Assembly: GCF_016807805.1 (NCBI RefSeq)
Contig: NZ_CP063362.1
Span: 3,328,501-3,392,500, forward strand
Source: Xanthobacter dioxanivorans
GTDB taxonomy: Bacteria; Pseudomonadota; Alphaproteobacteria; Rhizobiales; Xanthobacteraceae
Reading direction: 5' to 3'
Length of the DNA stretch: 64,000 nucleotides
In this document: piece after piece, positions 34,445-43,417 of the stretch
Layout of the letters: every line of letters begins with the position of its first letter
Position numbering within the stretch: the stretch's first letter is position 1
The notes under the pieces: model-generated
The model's database searches: none
Told to the model about the DNA's origin: nothing
What the model saw: only the letters and a program-made list of their open reading frames with translations
Translations under genes and position numbers: made by a program

Positions 34445-35578
34445 ATGTCCGCTGCCCGGCTGCGCAATCGCTATTTCGACGAGCTGTTCAACAACCCCCG
34501 CCTCATGTGGCTGGGGCAGAACACCAACCACATTCCCGCTCATCCGGCGGTGGAGGAGGCCATGGTCGCCTCCATCCGCGCCCACGAGTTCAACGCCTAT
34601 GCCCCGCCCATGGGCTTCGAGGCCCTGCGCGCCGCCATCGTCGCCGACCTCGGCACGCCGGGGGCGGAGGCGCTGGTGACCGAGGGCGGCGTCAACGCCC
34701 TGGCCCTGGTCTGCCGCGCGTATTGCCGGCCGGGCACCACCTTCGTCACCACCGACCCGACCTGGAAGTGGCCGTGCCTGTTCGCCACCCAGATGGGCGC
34801 GCAGGTGATCGAGATCCCCATCTACGATCCGGCGGTGAACTACCGCCTCACCCCGCAGGCGCTGAAGGCCCACGTGGATGAGCGCACCGCCGTCATCTAC
34901 CTCGTGGACCCCAACAACCCGCTCGGTATCCGCTACACCCGCGAGGAGATCGAGGCGTTCTGCGCCATCGCCCGCGACTGCGGCGCGCTGCTGGTGCACG
35001 ACTGCACCTACCGCGATTTCGCCGACGGGCATTATCCCGCCTTGCTGGCGGCGCCGGAGGGGGCGCTGGTGTCGCTCTCCTTCTCCAAGTGGCTGGGGCT
35101 TGCCGGCCTGCGCATCGGCGCGCTGGTGGGCGCGCCGGGGCTTTTGGACGAATGCGCGGCGCGCGCCACCTCGGTGCTCGGCGCCAGCGTCGTCGCCCAG
35201 CGGGCGGCGCAGGCCGGGCTGAAGGTGAAGGGCGAGTGGATGGGCACTGTCCGCGCCATCGACCGCGCCAACAAGGAGAAGATCCGCGTCGCCGCCCAGG
35301 CCATCGAGGGATTGAGCCTGCCGGTCTACCCCTCCCACGGCAACTTCCTGGTCATCGAGACTGAGGCCGCCGGCATCCGCCCCGAGGCACTGGTGGAGGC
35401 CGCCCGCCGCAAGGACATCATGATCCGCCAGGGCACCTACCACACCGCCCGCTTCGGCGATCGCTTCATCAAGGTGTCCACCTCGGTGCCGCCGGACTGG
35501 GCCGACCGCTTCGTCGAGCTTCTGCCGGCGCTGGTGGCCGAGGCGCGCACGCTGAACGACGTGCCCGCCCAGTTCTGA
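34445..35578 (+). CDS. PLP-dependent aminotransferase (class I/II fold)
   Basis: A 377-residue fold-type I PLP enzyme. It has the N-terminal YAPPMGFEALRAAIV region, the cofactor-binding Asn/Asp/Tyr elements in VDPNNPLG and VHDCTYRDFADG, and the Schiff-base Lys in LSFSKWLGLAGLRIG. The C-terminal Arg for the carboxylate is likely in DRFIKVSTS. Relatives include aspartate-type aminotransferases and L-threonine-phosphate decarboxylases. It follows the SDR by 68 bases and probably belongs to the same unit, moving the amino group during breakdown of a nitrogenous compound. Confidence 0.92.
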   Translation: MSAARLRNRYFDELFNNPRLMWLGQNTNHIPAHPAVEEAMVASIRAHEFNAYAPPMGFEALRAAIVADLGTPGAEALVTEGGVNALALVCRAYCRPGTTFVTTDPTWKWPCLFATQMGAQVIEIPIYDPAVNYRLTPQALKAHVDERTAVIYLVDPNNPLGIRYTREEIEAFCAIARDCGALLVHDCTYRDFADGHYPALLAAPEGALVSLSFSKWLGLAGLRIGALVGAPGLLDECAARATSVLGASVVAQRAAQAGLKVKGEWMGTVRAIDRANKEKIRVAAQAIEGLSLPVYPSHGNFLVIETEAAGIRPEALVEAARRKDIMIRQGTYHTARFGDRFIKVSTSVPPDWADRFVELLPALVAEARTLNDVPAQF

Positions 35579-35597
35579 AGTCGGGTGTATTGCGGAC

Positions 35598-35695
35598 CGT
35601 CATCCCCCCGGTTTTCAGCCGTCATGCCCCGGCTTGTCTGGGGCATCCACCGGGCCGCTCCGTGGATCCCCGGACAAGCCGGGGGGTGGCGATGC
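35598..35695. repeat. Dispersed intergenic palindromic repeat element
   Basis: Starts CGTCATCCCCCCGG and includes GTCATGCCCCGGCTTGTCTG, then the inverted GGACAAGCCGGGG near its right end. It shares the CCCCGGCTTGTC core with the element at 30807 and lies between the aminotransferase and hydrolase genes. It appears to be a partly nested or rearranged copy. Confidence 0.65.
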
Positions 35696-35753
35696 GAGTG
35701 AAATCGAAAGTGCAGGCCAAACGCCAATTCGTCACAGCTTCAGGACCATTGCC

Positions 35754-36659
35754 ATGACCTATGCCGACCTCACCGCCACCCACGCCGTCGCCGCCAAGGA
35801 TGGCGTGCGCCTGTACGTGGAGGAGGCGGGGCAGGGCACGCCCATCCTCTTCATCCACGAGTTCGGCGGCAACCATGCGAGCTGGGAGCCGCAGATGCGG
35901 TTCTTCGCCCGTCGCCACCGCTGCATCACCTACGCCGCGCGCGGCTACGCCCCCTCCGACATCCCCACCGACGTGGAGGCCTATTCCCAGGCCATCGCGG
36001 CGGACGACGCGGTGGCGGTGCTGGATGCCCTCGGCATCGAGAAGGCCCATGTGGTCGGCCTCTCCATGGGCGGCTTCTGCACCGTGCATTTCGGGCTGAG
36101 GACCCCCGAGCGCGCCCTCTCGCTCACCGTCGCCGGCGCGGGGTATGGTTGCGAGAAGGTGTTCGAGGACTATTTCCGCGGCGTCTCGCTCCAGGTGGCG
36201 GAGAATTTCGAGAAGATCGGCGCCCGGGAATTCTCCAGGATCTATGCGCTGGGCGCGAGCCGGGTGCAGTTCGAGACCAAGGATCCGCGCGGCTGGCGCG
36301 AGTTCGCCGACCGCCTTGCCACCCATTCGGACACCGGCGCGGCCCTCACCATGCGCGGCGTGCAGGCGCGCCGGCCGTCCTTCTGGGACCTGGAGGAGGA
36401 GCTGAAGGCGATGGCCGTCCCCACCCTCGTCATGGTGGGCGACGAGGACGACCACTGCCTGCAGCCCGGCATCTTCCTGAAGAAGACCATCCCCGCCTGC
36501 GGCCTCTCGGTGTTCCCCAAGGCCGGGCACACGCTGAACCTGGAGGAGCCGGCCCTGTTCAACGCCCAGCTCGCCGAGTTCATCGCCCAGGTGGAGGCCG
36601 GAAAGTGGCTGCCGCGCGACCCGCGCGCCAGTCCCGGCCAGATCATGCGCACCGCATGA
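35754..36659 (+). CDS. Alpha/beta-fold hydrolase
   Basis: A 301-residue alpha/beta hydrolase. The oxyanion strand reads ILFIHEFGGNHASWEPQM, the nucleophile elbow is VVGLSMGGF, the acid is in MVGDEDDHC and the His is in KAGHTLNLEEP. Start ATG 35754. Members hydrolyse esters, lactones, amides or C-C bonds after ring cleavage (for example enol-lactone or N-formylmaleamate hydrolases). In context it is a pathway enzyme acting on a ring-opened product. It is separated from the aminotransferase by the repeat element, so it may be read from its own promoter. Confidence 0.92.
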   Translation: MTYADLTATHAVAAKDGVRLYVEEAGQGTPILFIHEFGGNHASWEPQMRFFARRHRCITYAARGYAPSDIPTDVEAYSQAIAADDAVAVLDALGIEKAHVVGLSMGGFCTVHFGLRTPERALSLTVAGAGYGCEKVFEDYFRGVSLQVAENFEKIGAREFSRIYALGASRVQFETKDPRGWREFADRLATHSDTGAALTMRGVQARRPSFWDLEEELKAMAVPTLVMVGDEDDHCLQPGIFLKKTIPACGLSVFPKAGHTLNLEEPALFNAQLAEFIAQVEAGKWLPRDPRASPGQIMRTA

Positions 36660-36815
36660 GGAACGATGGCCGCGCGCCGGGGCATGATGCATGCATGCGG
36701 CGGGTCCGCACGCGATGTGCCGAACGTTGCGCCAGCGGCACGGTGGGGATGCCCGGCACACGGCCGGGCAAATGGCGGGGCGTGACGGTGGTGCGAGAAG
36801 AAGGCGCATGTTCCC

Positions 36816-38120
36816 ATGGTTGACACACACCTGCCCCGCATCGATCCCGATCGCCTCTGGCGCCGGCTCATGGCGCTGGCGGAGATCGGCGCCCTGTCCG
36901 GGGGCGGCGTCGACCGGCAGGCGCTGAGCGAGGGCGAGATCGACGCCTGGCGGCTCGTCGTCGGCTGGGCGGAGTCGGAGGGGCTGGAGCCGTCCTGCGA
37001 TGCCGCCGGCAACCTGTTCCTGACCCTTCCGGGGGCGGACCGGACCCTCCCGCCGGTGATCGCCGGCAGCCACCTCGACACCCAGCCCACCGGCGGAAAA
37101 TATGACGGCGCCGCCGGCGTGCTGGCCGCTTTCGAGGCGGCCGTGACCCTGAAGGCCGCGGGCCTGCCGCGCCGGCGCGACCTGGCGGTGGTAGCCTGGA
37201 TGAACGAGGAGGGCTCGCGCTTCGCCCCCGGCATGATGGGCTCGGAGGTCTTTGCCGGCGTGCGCGGCCTCGACGACATCCGCGCGGTGAAGGACGCGCG
37301 GGGCGTGAGCGTCGCCTCTGCCCTCGACGCGCTCCACGCCGCCTTCCCCGAGCTGGCGCCCCGGCCGCCGGGCTTTCCGGCCGCGGCCTATCTCGAACTG
37401 CACATCGAGCAGGGGCCGCTGCTGGAAGCGGCCGGCAGGGTCGTCGGCGTGGTCACCGGCATCCAGGGCAAGAAGACCTGGGAGGTGGTGCTGGAGGGCA
37501 CGCCGGGCCATGCCGGTACCCTGCCCATGGCGGAGCGGCGCGATGCGCTGGCCGCCTTCACCCGCATGGCGCACCGGCTCTATCCCGAGATCGGCGGGCA
37601 TGACGGGGCCGTGATGTTCACCATCGGCCGGCTGATGGTGGAGCCCAACGCCCCCTCGGTGGTGCCGGCGCGCGTCACCTTCCGCGTCGACCTGCGGCAC
37701 CCGCGCGGCGCCGACCTCGACCGTCTCGGGGAGCGCTTCGAGGCCATCTGCGCCGCCGAGGCGGCGCCCTGCGGCCTCACCCTCACCCGCCTCGTGGACG
37801 CGCCGCCCAACGATTTCGATGCCGGCCTGATGGCCCGCATCGCCGCCGCCGCCACCCGGCGCGGCGTGGCGTCCATGCCCATCCTGTCGGCCGCCGGGCA
37901 CGATGCGCGCCATCTGGCCAAGGTGTGCCCGAGCGCCATGATCTTCATTCCCTGCCGCGACGGCGTCTCCCACGCCGAGAACGAACATGCCGAGCCCGCC
38001 CACCTCGCCGCCGGCACCCAGGTGCTGGCCGACGCGCTCGCCGGGCTCCTCGCCGCCCAGGACCTCGCCACGCTGGACCTTGCCGCCCAGGACCTTGCCG
38101 CCCAGGAGCTCGCACCATGA
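36816..38120 (+). CDS. M20-family Zn-dependent hydrolase (N-carbamoyl amino acid amidase type)
   Basis: A 434-residue member of the hydantoinase/carbamoylase (AllC/HyuC) branch of M20. Metal and substrate residues are visible: GSHLDTQPTGGKYDG, the NEEGSRFAPGMMGS motif, the second-domain LHIEQGPLLE and the late GHDARHLAKVCP with SHAENEHAEP. It likely removes a carbamoyl or similar group from a linear amide. The C-terminus ends in four copies of a five-residue LAAQD-like repeat encoded by a 15-base tandem repeat, not normal for the family. It overlaps the cupin gene by four bases. Confidence 0.93.
   Translation: MVDTHLPRIDPDRLWRRLMALAEIGALSGGGVDRQALSEGEIDAWRLVVGWAESEGLEPSCDAAGNLFLTLPGADRTLPPVIAGSHLDTQPTGGKYDGAAGVLAAFEAAVTLKAAGLPRRRDLAVVAWMNEEGSRFAPGMMGSEVFAGVRGLDDIRAVKDARGVSVASALDALHAAFPELAPRPPGFPAAAYLELHIEQGPLLEAAGRVVGVVTGIQGKKTWEVVLEGTPGHAGTLPMAERRDALAAFTRMAHRLYPEIGGHDGAVMFTIGRLMVEPNAPSVVPARVTFRVDLRHPRGADLDRLGERFEAICAAEAAPCGLTLTRLVDAPPNDFDAGLMARIAAAATRRGVASMPILSAAGHDARHLAKVCPSAMIFIPCRDGVSHAENEHAEPAHLAAGTQVLADALAGLLAAQDLATLDLAAQDLAAQELAP
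38049..38108 (+). repeat. 15-base tandem repeat inside the carbamoylase 3' end
   Basis: Four successive 15-base units (38049, 38064, 38079, 38094) of type CTYGCCGCCCAGGAC; the second is degenerate. They encode LAAQD-LATLD-LAAQD-LAAQE. They keep frame and probably arose by slippage, extending the helical tail. Confidence 0.75.
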
Positions 38121-39073
38121 GCAACGCCGCCGCCAAAGCCTTCGCAAAGCCCGACATGGCCGACCTGCCGGCCCAGCTCGCCGCCGCCCCGGCCTCCGCG
38201 GCCGAGGCGCGGGCGCGGTTCTTCAATTCCGGCAACGCCTTCAACATCAAGCTGCCGCCGGTGCCGGGCGGCCTGTTCACGGCTGAGCCGGCGCGGGCGC
38301 TGTTGGCCGATGCGTCCACCGGCTTCATCGCCTGCGACCAGTCGGCGGCCCTCGGCTGCGCCTTCCCCGCCACGACCCCGCTGATGCTCGCCCGCTACGC
38401 GGTGGTGGCGCCGGGCGGGCGGCTGGCGGTGGATTTTTGCGCCACCGGCTCCATCTGGTACGTCATCGCCGGGGCGGGGCAGGCCGATTGCGCCGGCGAG
38501 CGCCTCGCCTTCGGCCCGGGCGACGTGTTGCTGCTGCCCGGCGCGCCGGCGGAGATCCGCGCCGGCGCCGGCCGGGTGGTGCTGTGGGTGGTCACCAACG
38601 AGCCGCAGCTCGCCCTCGACGGCGACCTGCCGCCCGACGCCGCGCACCGCCCGGTGGCGCCGGTGCATTATCCCGCCGCCGAGATCGCCCGGCAGGTGGA
38701 GATCATCTACGACCACGCGCAGAACGCCGAGACCTCCGGTATCGCGCTGATCTTCTCCTGCGACACCCAGGCGGCGGCGCGCAACATCCTGCCCAGCCTG
38801 ACCCTGTCGCTGAACACGCTGCCGGCGGGCGAGCACCAGCGGGCGCACCGGCACAATTCGGCGGCCATCACCCTGGTGGTGCAGGGGGAGGGCTGCCATT
38901 CCCTCGTGGACGGCGCGCGCTGCCCCTGGTCGCCGTGGGCGACGCTGGTGACGCCGCCCGGCGCCCCCCATTCCCACCACAATGGGGGCGGGGAACGGGC
39001 GCTGTTCCTCATCGTGCAGGACGGCGGGCTGCACTACCACGCCCGCACCATGGGCTTTTCCTTCCTGGCGTGA
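38117..39073 (+). CDS. Bicupin protein, gentisate-dioxygenase-like
   Basis: A 318-residue protein with two cupin domains. The first (residues ~85-165) has the Gly/Pro turns (GPGDVLLLPG) but no metal-binding His. The second (~215-315) has QRAHRHNSAAITLVVQGEG and PPGAPHSHHNGG, the His ligands expected for iron or another metal. The layout resembles gentisate 1,2-dioxygenase and related bicupins, in which often only one domain is catalytic. Start ATG 38117 overlaps the carbamoylase stop. It may be a ring-cleaving or sensing oxygenase for cluster B; the substrate is unknown. Confidence 0.85.
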   Translation: MSNAAAKAFAKPDMADLPAQLAAAPASAAEARARFFNSGNAFNIKLPPVPGGLFTAEPARALLADASTGFIACDQSAALGCAFPATTPLMLARYAVVAPGGRLAVDFCATGSIWYVIAGAGQADCAGERLAFGPGDVLLLPGAPAEIRAGAGRVVLWVVTNEPQLALDGDLPPDAAHRPVAPVHYPAAEIARQVEIIYDHAQNAETSGIALIFSCDTQAAARNILPSLTLSLNTLPAGEHQRAHRHNSAAITLVVQGEGCHSLVDGARCPWSPWATLVTPPGAPHSHHNGGGERALFLIVQDGGLHYHARTMGFSFLA

Positions 39074-39185
39074 GCCGGCGCGCCGGCCTGTCCTTCCGGC
39101 ACGTCGCGGAGCTGGCGCAGAATCAGGCAGAATGGAACGCGGCGGGCACCGCGCGCCATCTTCGTACGCTTTCCAAGGGGCGGGA

Positions 39186-40244
39186 ATGCTGCCTGTGTCA
39201 CGCTTGGCCGGACCGATCCGGCATCTGATGTTCGCCTGCGCCCTTGCCCTGGCGGCGTCGGCAGGGTCCCTCGCGCTGGCGGCGGGACAGGTGGCGGATC
39301 CGCTGCCTTCGTGGAACGAGGGGCCGCGCAAGGCCGCCATCCTCGCCTTCGTCAGGGCCACCACCGATCCGGCGGGGCCGGACTTCGTGCCGCCCTCCGA
39401 CCGCATCGCCACTTTCGACCAGGACGGCACGCTCTGGGTGGAGAAGCCGGTCTACACCGAGGTGGCCTTCGCCGCGAGCCGGGTGCACGACCTCGCCGGG
39501 GGCAATCCGGGCCTGCATGTGGAGGAGCCCTTCCGCACCGCCATCGCCGGCGACGAGGCGGCGATGGGCCGGATGTCCTACGAGCAGCTCAAGCAGATCG
39601 TGCTCATGGCCATGACCGGCCTGCCGGTGGACCAGTTCCGCGCCGAGGTGGCGCGCTGGATCGCCACGTCGAAGAACCCGGTCCTCAACCGCCCGCGCAC
39701 CGCGCTCGCCTACGCGCCCATGAAGGAGGTGCTGGCCTATTTCAGGGCCAACGGCTTCCGCACCTACATCGTCACCGGCGGCGGCCAGGACTTCGTGCGC
39801 ACCTATTCCGAGCAGGTCTACGGCATCCCGCCCGAGCAGGTGGTGGGCACGGCGGATGCGGTGAATTTCGGCTACGACGCCTCCGGCAGCCCGGTGCTGA
39901 CGCTGGAGCCCAGCCTGCTGCTGGAGGACATCTTCGGCGGCAAGCCGGAGGGCATCCACCTGGTCATCGGCAAGCGGCCCCAGGCCGCGTTCGGCAATTC
40001 CACCGGCGACCGCCAGATGCTGGAATATGCCAGGGCCGGCACCGGCGCGCGGCTGGCCATGCTGGTGCTCCACGACGACGCGGTGCGCGAGTTCGCCTAC
40101 GGCCCCGCCCTCGGGCTGCCCGCCTCGGAGGTGGGGACCTTCACCCAGGGCCTTTATGACGAGGCGAAGGCCAAAGGCTGGCACGTCATCAGCATGAAGG
40201 ACGACTGGAGGCGCGTCTTCGCCTTCGAGCCGCCGGCGCGGTAG
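39186..40244 (+). CDS. Exported HAD-family hydrolase (acid phosphatase-like)
   Basis: A 352-residue HAD-superfamily protein with a signal peptide (LMFACALALAASAGSLALAAG) that should place it in the periplasm. Motif I is FDQDGTLW with the nucleophile Asp, motif II is in YIVTGGGQDF, motif III is the Lys region GKRPQAAFGNS and the acidic motif IV is STGDRQML. I start at ATG 39186, ahead of the signal. It is probably a phosphatase for phosphorylated compounds outside the cytoplasm. It stands alone and is followed by a strong terminator. Confidence 0.9.
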   Translation: MLPVSRLAGPIRHLMFACALALAASAGSLALAAGQVADPLPSWNEGPRKAAILAFVRATTDPAGPDFVPPSDRIATFDQDGTLWVEKPVYTEVAFAASRVHDLAGGNPGLHVEEPFRTAIAGDEAAMGRMSYEQLKQIVLMAMTGLPVDQFRAEVARWIATSKNPVLNRPRTALAYAPMKEVLAYFRANGFRTYIVTGGGQDFVRTYSEQVYGIPPEQVVGTADAVNFGYDASGSPVLTLEPSLLLEDIFGGKPEGIHLVIGKRPQAAFGNSTGDRQMLEYARAGTGARLAMLVLHDDAVREFAYGPALGLPASEVGTFTQGLYDEAKAKGWHVISMKDDWRRVFAFEPPAR

Positions 40245-40365
40245 CCGGCCGCCGCAGCACCGATTGCCGCATGAAAGACCGCCCCCGTCCTGCGTTTGGG
40301 GGATGCGGGGGGCGGCCGGACCGGTGAAATATGCCCCCGCGCTGCACGAGACCTCCCGGGCCGCG

Positions 40366-40413
40366 CCGGCCGGGCCGCCTATCCCCCGCAATGGCGGCCC
40401 GGCCGGGTTTTTT
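40366..40413 (+). terminator. Rho-independent terminator
   Basis: A perfect 14-base-pair GC stem (CCGGCCGGGCCGCC with its exact complement, 13-base loop) is followed by GTTTTTT. It lies 122 bases after the HAD gene and ends its transcript before the SulP gene. Confidence 0.92.
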
Positions 40414-40558
40414 CAAAGCCGGGCCGGCGCTATGCGCCCGGCCGCTCCTCGTCTAAAACCTCGTATCCAAGGACGCGCCGGCGCGAGACCCTGCTTGCGC
40501 GTGCGCCCCTGCCGCGCGGGCCCTGTGCCGCGTGCGCCGGCGAGGCGGGGAGACCACC

Positions 40559-42286
40559 GTGCGGGACGAATGGGCGCGCATCATGGGGCGGTGGGCGCCC
40601 GGCCTTGCGGCCCTCCTCGCCTATCGGCGGGTCGATCTGGGCCCCGACCTCAGGGCCGGGCTCGCGGTGGCGGCGGTCGCCATCCCGGTGGGCATCGCCT
40701 ATTCCGAGCTGGCGGGCTTCCGGCCGGAGGTGGGGCTTTATTCCTGCGTTTTCCCGCTGCTGGCCTATGCCGTCTTCGGCTCCTCGCGCCAGCTCGTGCT
40801 GGGGCCGGATGCGGCGACCTGCGCGGTCATCGCCTCGGCCGTGGCGCCGCTGGCGGCGGGGGATGCCAGCGCCTATGCGGCACTCTCCGCCCAGCTGGCG
40901 CTGCTCACCGGCCTCATCTGCATCCTCGCCCGCTTCCTCCGCCTCGGCGTGATGGCGGACTTCCTGTCGAAGCCGATCCTGGTGGGGTTCCTGAACGGCA
41001 TCGCCATCACCATCATCCTCGGCCAGCTCGGCAAGATCACCGCCATCGAGGCCCATGGCGCCCACCCGGTGCGCGCCGTCCTCGACCTCGCTTTGCGCCT
41101 CGGCGAGGCGCATCCGCCGACCCTGCTGGTGGCGCTCGGGGCGTTCGGCCTGATGCTGGCGGGCGGGCGCTGGCTGCCCGCCTTTCCGGCCGCGGTCCTC
41201 GCCATGGGCGGATGCGCGCTGGCGGTGTTCCTGCTCGGGCTGGACCTCAAGGGGGTGAAGACCCTGGGGATCGTGCCGGCGGGCCTGCCCGGCATCAGCG
41301 CCGTCCATCTCGATCCCGACGCCCTGCTGGGGCTGCTGCCGGCGGCGGGGGGCCTTGCCCTGGTGAGCTTCACCAGCATGATGCTCACCTCGCGCTCCTT
41401 CGCCTCGAAGAACGGCTACGAAGTGGATCCGGACAAGGATTTCGCCGCGCTGGGGGCCGCCAACGTGGTCTCGGCCCTGACCCACGGCTTCGCCGTCAGC
41501 GGGGCGGATTCGCGCACCGCCATGGCGGACGCGGCCGGCGGGCGCACCCATGCGACCGCCCTGTTCGCGGCGCTGGCGGTGGCGCTGGTGCTGGTCTTCC
41601 TCACCGCGCCGCTCCGCTACGTGCCCACGGCGGCGCTGGGGGCGGTGCTGGTGATGGCCGGCCTCTCCCTCGTGGACCTCTCCACCCTGCGCCTCATCTG
41701 GCGGGCCGACCGGACCGAGGCGGCCATCTCCATTCTGGCGACGCTGGGCGTGATGGGGCTGGGGGCAACGCAGGGCATCCTCGTCGCCGTGGTGCTGGCG
41801 CTGCTGCGCTTCGTGCGCCTCACCGCGCGGCCCCGGGTGGAAGTCCTCGGCCGGGTCGCCGGCATGCCGGGCTTCCACGCTTTGTCGCGGCACCAGAGTG
41901 CCACCGCGCCGGAGGGCCTCGTCATCTTCCGCTTCAACGGCCCGCTGGTCTTCTTCAATGCCGGGCACTTCCGCCATGCCCTGCTCGACGCCACCCGCGG
42001 CACGCCGCCGCCCTCAGCCGTCATCCTCGACCTTCTGCCGGTAACCGAGGTGGACGTGACCGGGCTGTTCGCCCTGAAGGAGCTGGCGGTCCTCCTTGAC
42101 CGGCGCGGCACCCGCCTCGTGGGCGCCGGCCGCCAGACGGAGTGGCGCAACTGGATGACGCAGCGCGGGTTCAATCCGGACGCCTTCCAGATCTACCCCA
42201 CCCTGCGGCACGCAGTGAAGGGGCTGGCCGAGCCGGTTTCGCCCCCTGCCGAGGGGCCGGATGGGGCTGATACGAAAGCGTCATGA
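40559..42286 (+). CDS. SulP-family anion transporter with STAS domain
   Basis: A 575-residue SLC26/SulP transporter. The N-terminal half begins with the family block AVAAVAIPVGIAYSELAGFRPEVGLYS, here named by its ends, and has 10-14 hydrophobic helices. The C-terminal STAS domain starts around residue 440 and has VILDLLPVTEVDVTGLFAL, retaining the conserved D-x-TG turn. SulP proteins move sulfate, bicarbonate or dicarboxylates; which one is not readable here. Start GTG 40559 fits the GGGGAG seven bases upstream; an in-frame GTG at 40532 is less well placed. Confidence 0.93.
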   Translation: MRDEWARIMGRWAPGLAALLAYRRVDLGPDLRAGLAVAAVAIPVGIAYSELAGFRPEVGLYSCVFPLLAYAVFGSSRQLVLGPDAATCAVIASAVAPLAAGDASAYAALSAQLALLTGLICILARFLRLGVMADFLSKPILVGFLNGIAITIILGQLGKITAIEAHGAHPVRAVLDLALRLGEAHPPTLLVALGAFGLMLAGGRWLPAFPAAVLAMGGCALAVFLLGLDLKGVKTLGIVPAGLPGISAVHLDPDALLGLLPAAGGLALVSFTSMMLTSRSFASKNGYEVDPDKDFAALGAANVVSALTHGFAVSGADSRTAMADAAGGRTHATALFAALAVALVLVFLTAPLRYVPTAALGAVLVMAGLSLVDLSTLRLIWRADRTEAAISILATLGVMGLGATQGILVAVVLALLRFVRLTARPRVEVLGRVAGMPGFHALSRHQSATAPEGLVIFRFNGPLVFFNAGHFRHALLDATRGTPPPSAVILDLLPVTEVDVTGLFALKELAVLLDRRGTRLVGAGRQTEWRNWMTQRGFNPDAFQIYPTLRHAVKGLAEPVSPPAEGPDGADTKAS

Positions 42287-42295
42287 TTTTGGGGA

Positions 42296-42309
42296 TTGAT
42301 TTGCGTCAT
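42296..42309 (+). promoter_or_regulatory. FNR/FixK-like box upstream of pta
   Basis: TTGAT-TTGC-GTCAT matches the FNR/FixK consensus (TTGAT-N4-ATCAA) at eight of ten positions. It lies 138 bases before the phosphate acyltransferase ATG. In related bacteria this type of gene group is controlled by oxygen-responsive CRP/FNR regulators, so low-oxygen induction is plausible. Confidence 0.45.
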
Positions 42310-42446
42310 GGAAGACGAGAGCTTCTCGCAGCCATAGGAGTAAGATGAAAGCCGGATAAGCATACCCTGGTCGCGGATTTCATCTTCAATTCCGGCGTGG
42401 GGCGCCCTGTGCGGGGCCATCATCCGGCTGGACGACAGGAGCCTTG

Positions 42447-43415
42447 ATGCCCGCCTCGATTGCCGCCCGGCCCGAGCAACCCCGCCACGACAAATACGAC
42501 CGCCTGATCGCCGCGGCCCAGAGCCTGCCGAGGCTGCGCGTGGCCGTCGTGCATCCGTGCGATGCCGCTTCCCTGGGCGCGGCGCTGGAAGCGGCGGAGC
42601 TGGGCCTCATCGAGCCCATCCTTGTCGGCCCCCCGGCCAAGATCGCCACCGCGGCCGCCGCGGCGAAGCTCGACATCTCCGCGGTGCGGCAGGTGAACGC
42701 CGCCCACAGCCACGATGCCGCCGAGAAGGCGGTGGCGCTGGTGCGCTGCGGCGAGGCGGACGCCTTGATGAAGGGGGCCCTGCATACGGACGAGCTCATG
42801 AGCGCCGTGGTGGCGCGCGACACCGGCCTGCGCACCGCCCGCCGCATCAGCCACTGTTTCGTCATGGACGTGCCGTCGCATCCCGAGGCGCTGATCATCA
42901 CCGACGCCGCGATCAACATCGCCCCGTCGCTGGAAGACAAGTGCCACATCGTCCAGAACGCCATCGACTTGGCCCACGCGCTGAAGTTCGAGGAGCCGCG
43001 TGTGGCCATCCTCTCGGCCATGGAGACGGTGAACCCGTCGGTTCCCTCCACCATCGAGGCGGCGGCCCTGTGCAAGATGGCCGATCGCGGCCAGATCACC
43101 GGCGGCATCGTCGACGGGCCGCTCGCCCTCGACAACGCCATCGACCTCGGCTCCGCCGCCATCAAGCACATCCGCTCGCCCGTGGCCGGCCGCGCCAACA
43201 TCCTGGTGGTGCCGGACCTGGAGGCCGGCAACATGCTGGCCAAAAGCCTCACCTTCCTCGCCGGCGCGGATGCGGCCGGCATCGTGGTCGGGGCACGGGT
43301 GCCGATCATCCTCACCAGCCGGGCGGATTCCAAGACCACGCGGCTCGCCTCCTGCGCCGTTGCCTCGCTGCTCGCCGACGCCCAGCGGGCGGCGGCGAAA
43401 GCGGTGGAGGTCTGA
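42447..43415 (+). CDS. pta: Phosphate acetyl/butyryltransferase
   Basis: A 322-residue phosphotransacetylase of the Pta/Ptb group, transferring acetyl (or butyryl) between CoA and phosphate. Conserved blocks: VVHPCDAASLGAALEAAELG near the start, DALMKGALHTDELM, and the C-terminal LVVPDLEAGNMLAKSL and SRADSKTTRLASCAVA. The form is the short single-domain enzyme often placed beside acetate kinase. Start ATG 42447, ten bases after AGGA. It is followed two bases later by acetate kinase. In some genomes this protein is annotated as phosphate butyryltransferase; the neighbour favours acetate. Confidence 0.92.
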   Translation: MPASIAARPEQPRHDKYDRLIAAAQSLPRLRVAVVHPCDAASLGAALEAAELGLIEPILVGPPAKIATAAAAAKLDISAVRQVNAAHSHDAAEKAVALVRCGEADALMKGALHTDELMSAVVARDTGLRTARRISHCFVMDVPSHPEALIITDAAINIAPSLEDKCHIVQNAIDLAHALKFEEPRVAILSAMETVNPSVPSTIEAAALCKMADRGQITGGIVDGPLALDNAIDLGSAAIKHIRSPVAGRANILVVPDLEAGNMLAKSLTFLAGADAAGIVVGARVPIILTSRADSKTTRLASCAVASLLADAQRAAAKAVEV

Positions 43416-43417
43416 GC

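Noticed and set aside
38049..38108. CRISPR-like array
   Set aside because: Units are 15 bases with no spacers and they code in frame; this is a slippage repeat within a gene.
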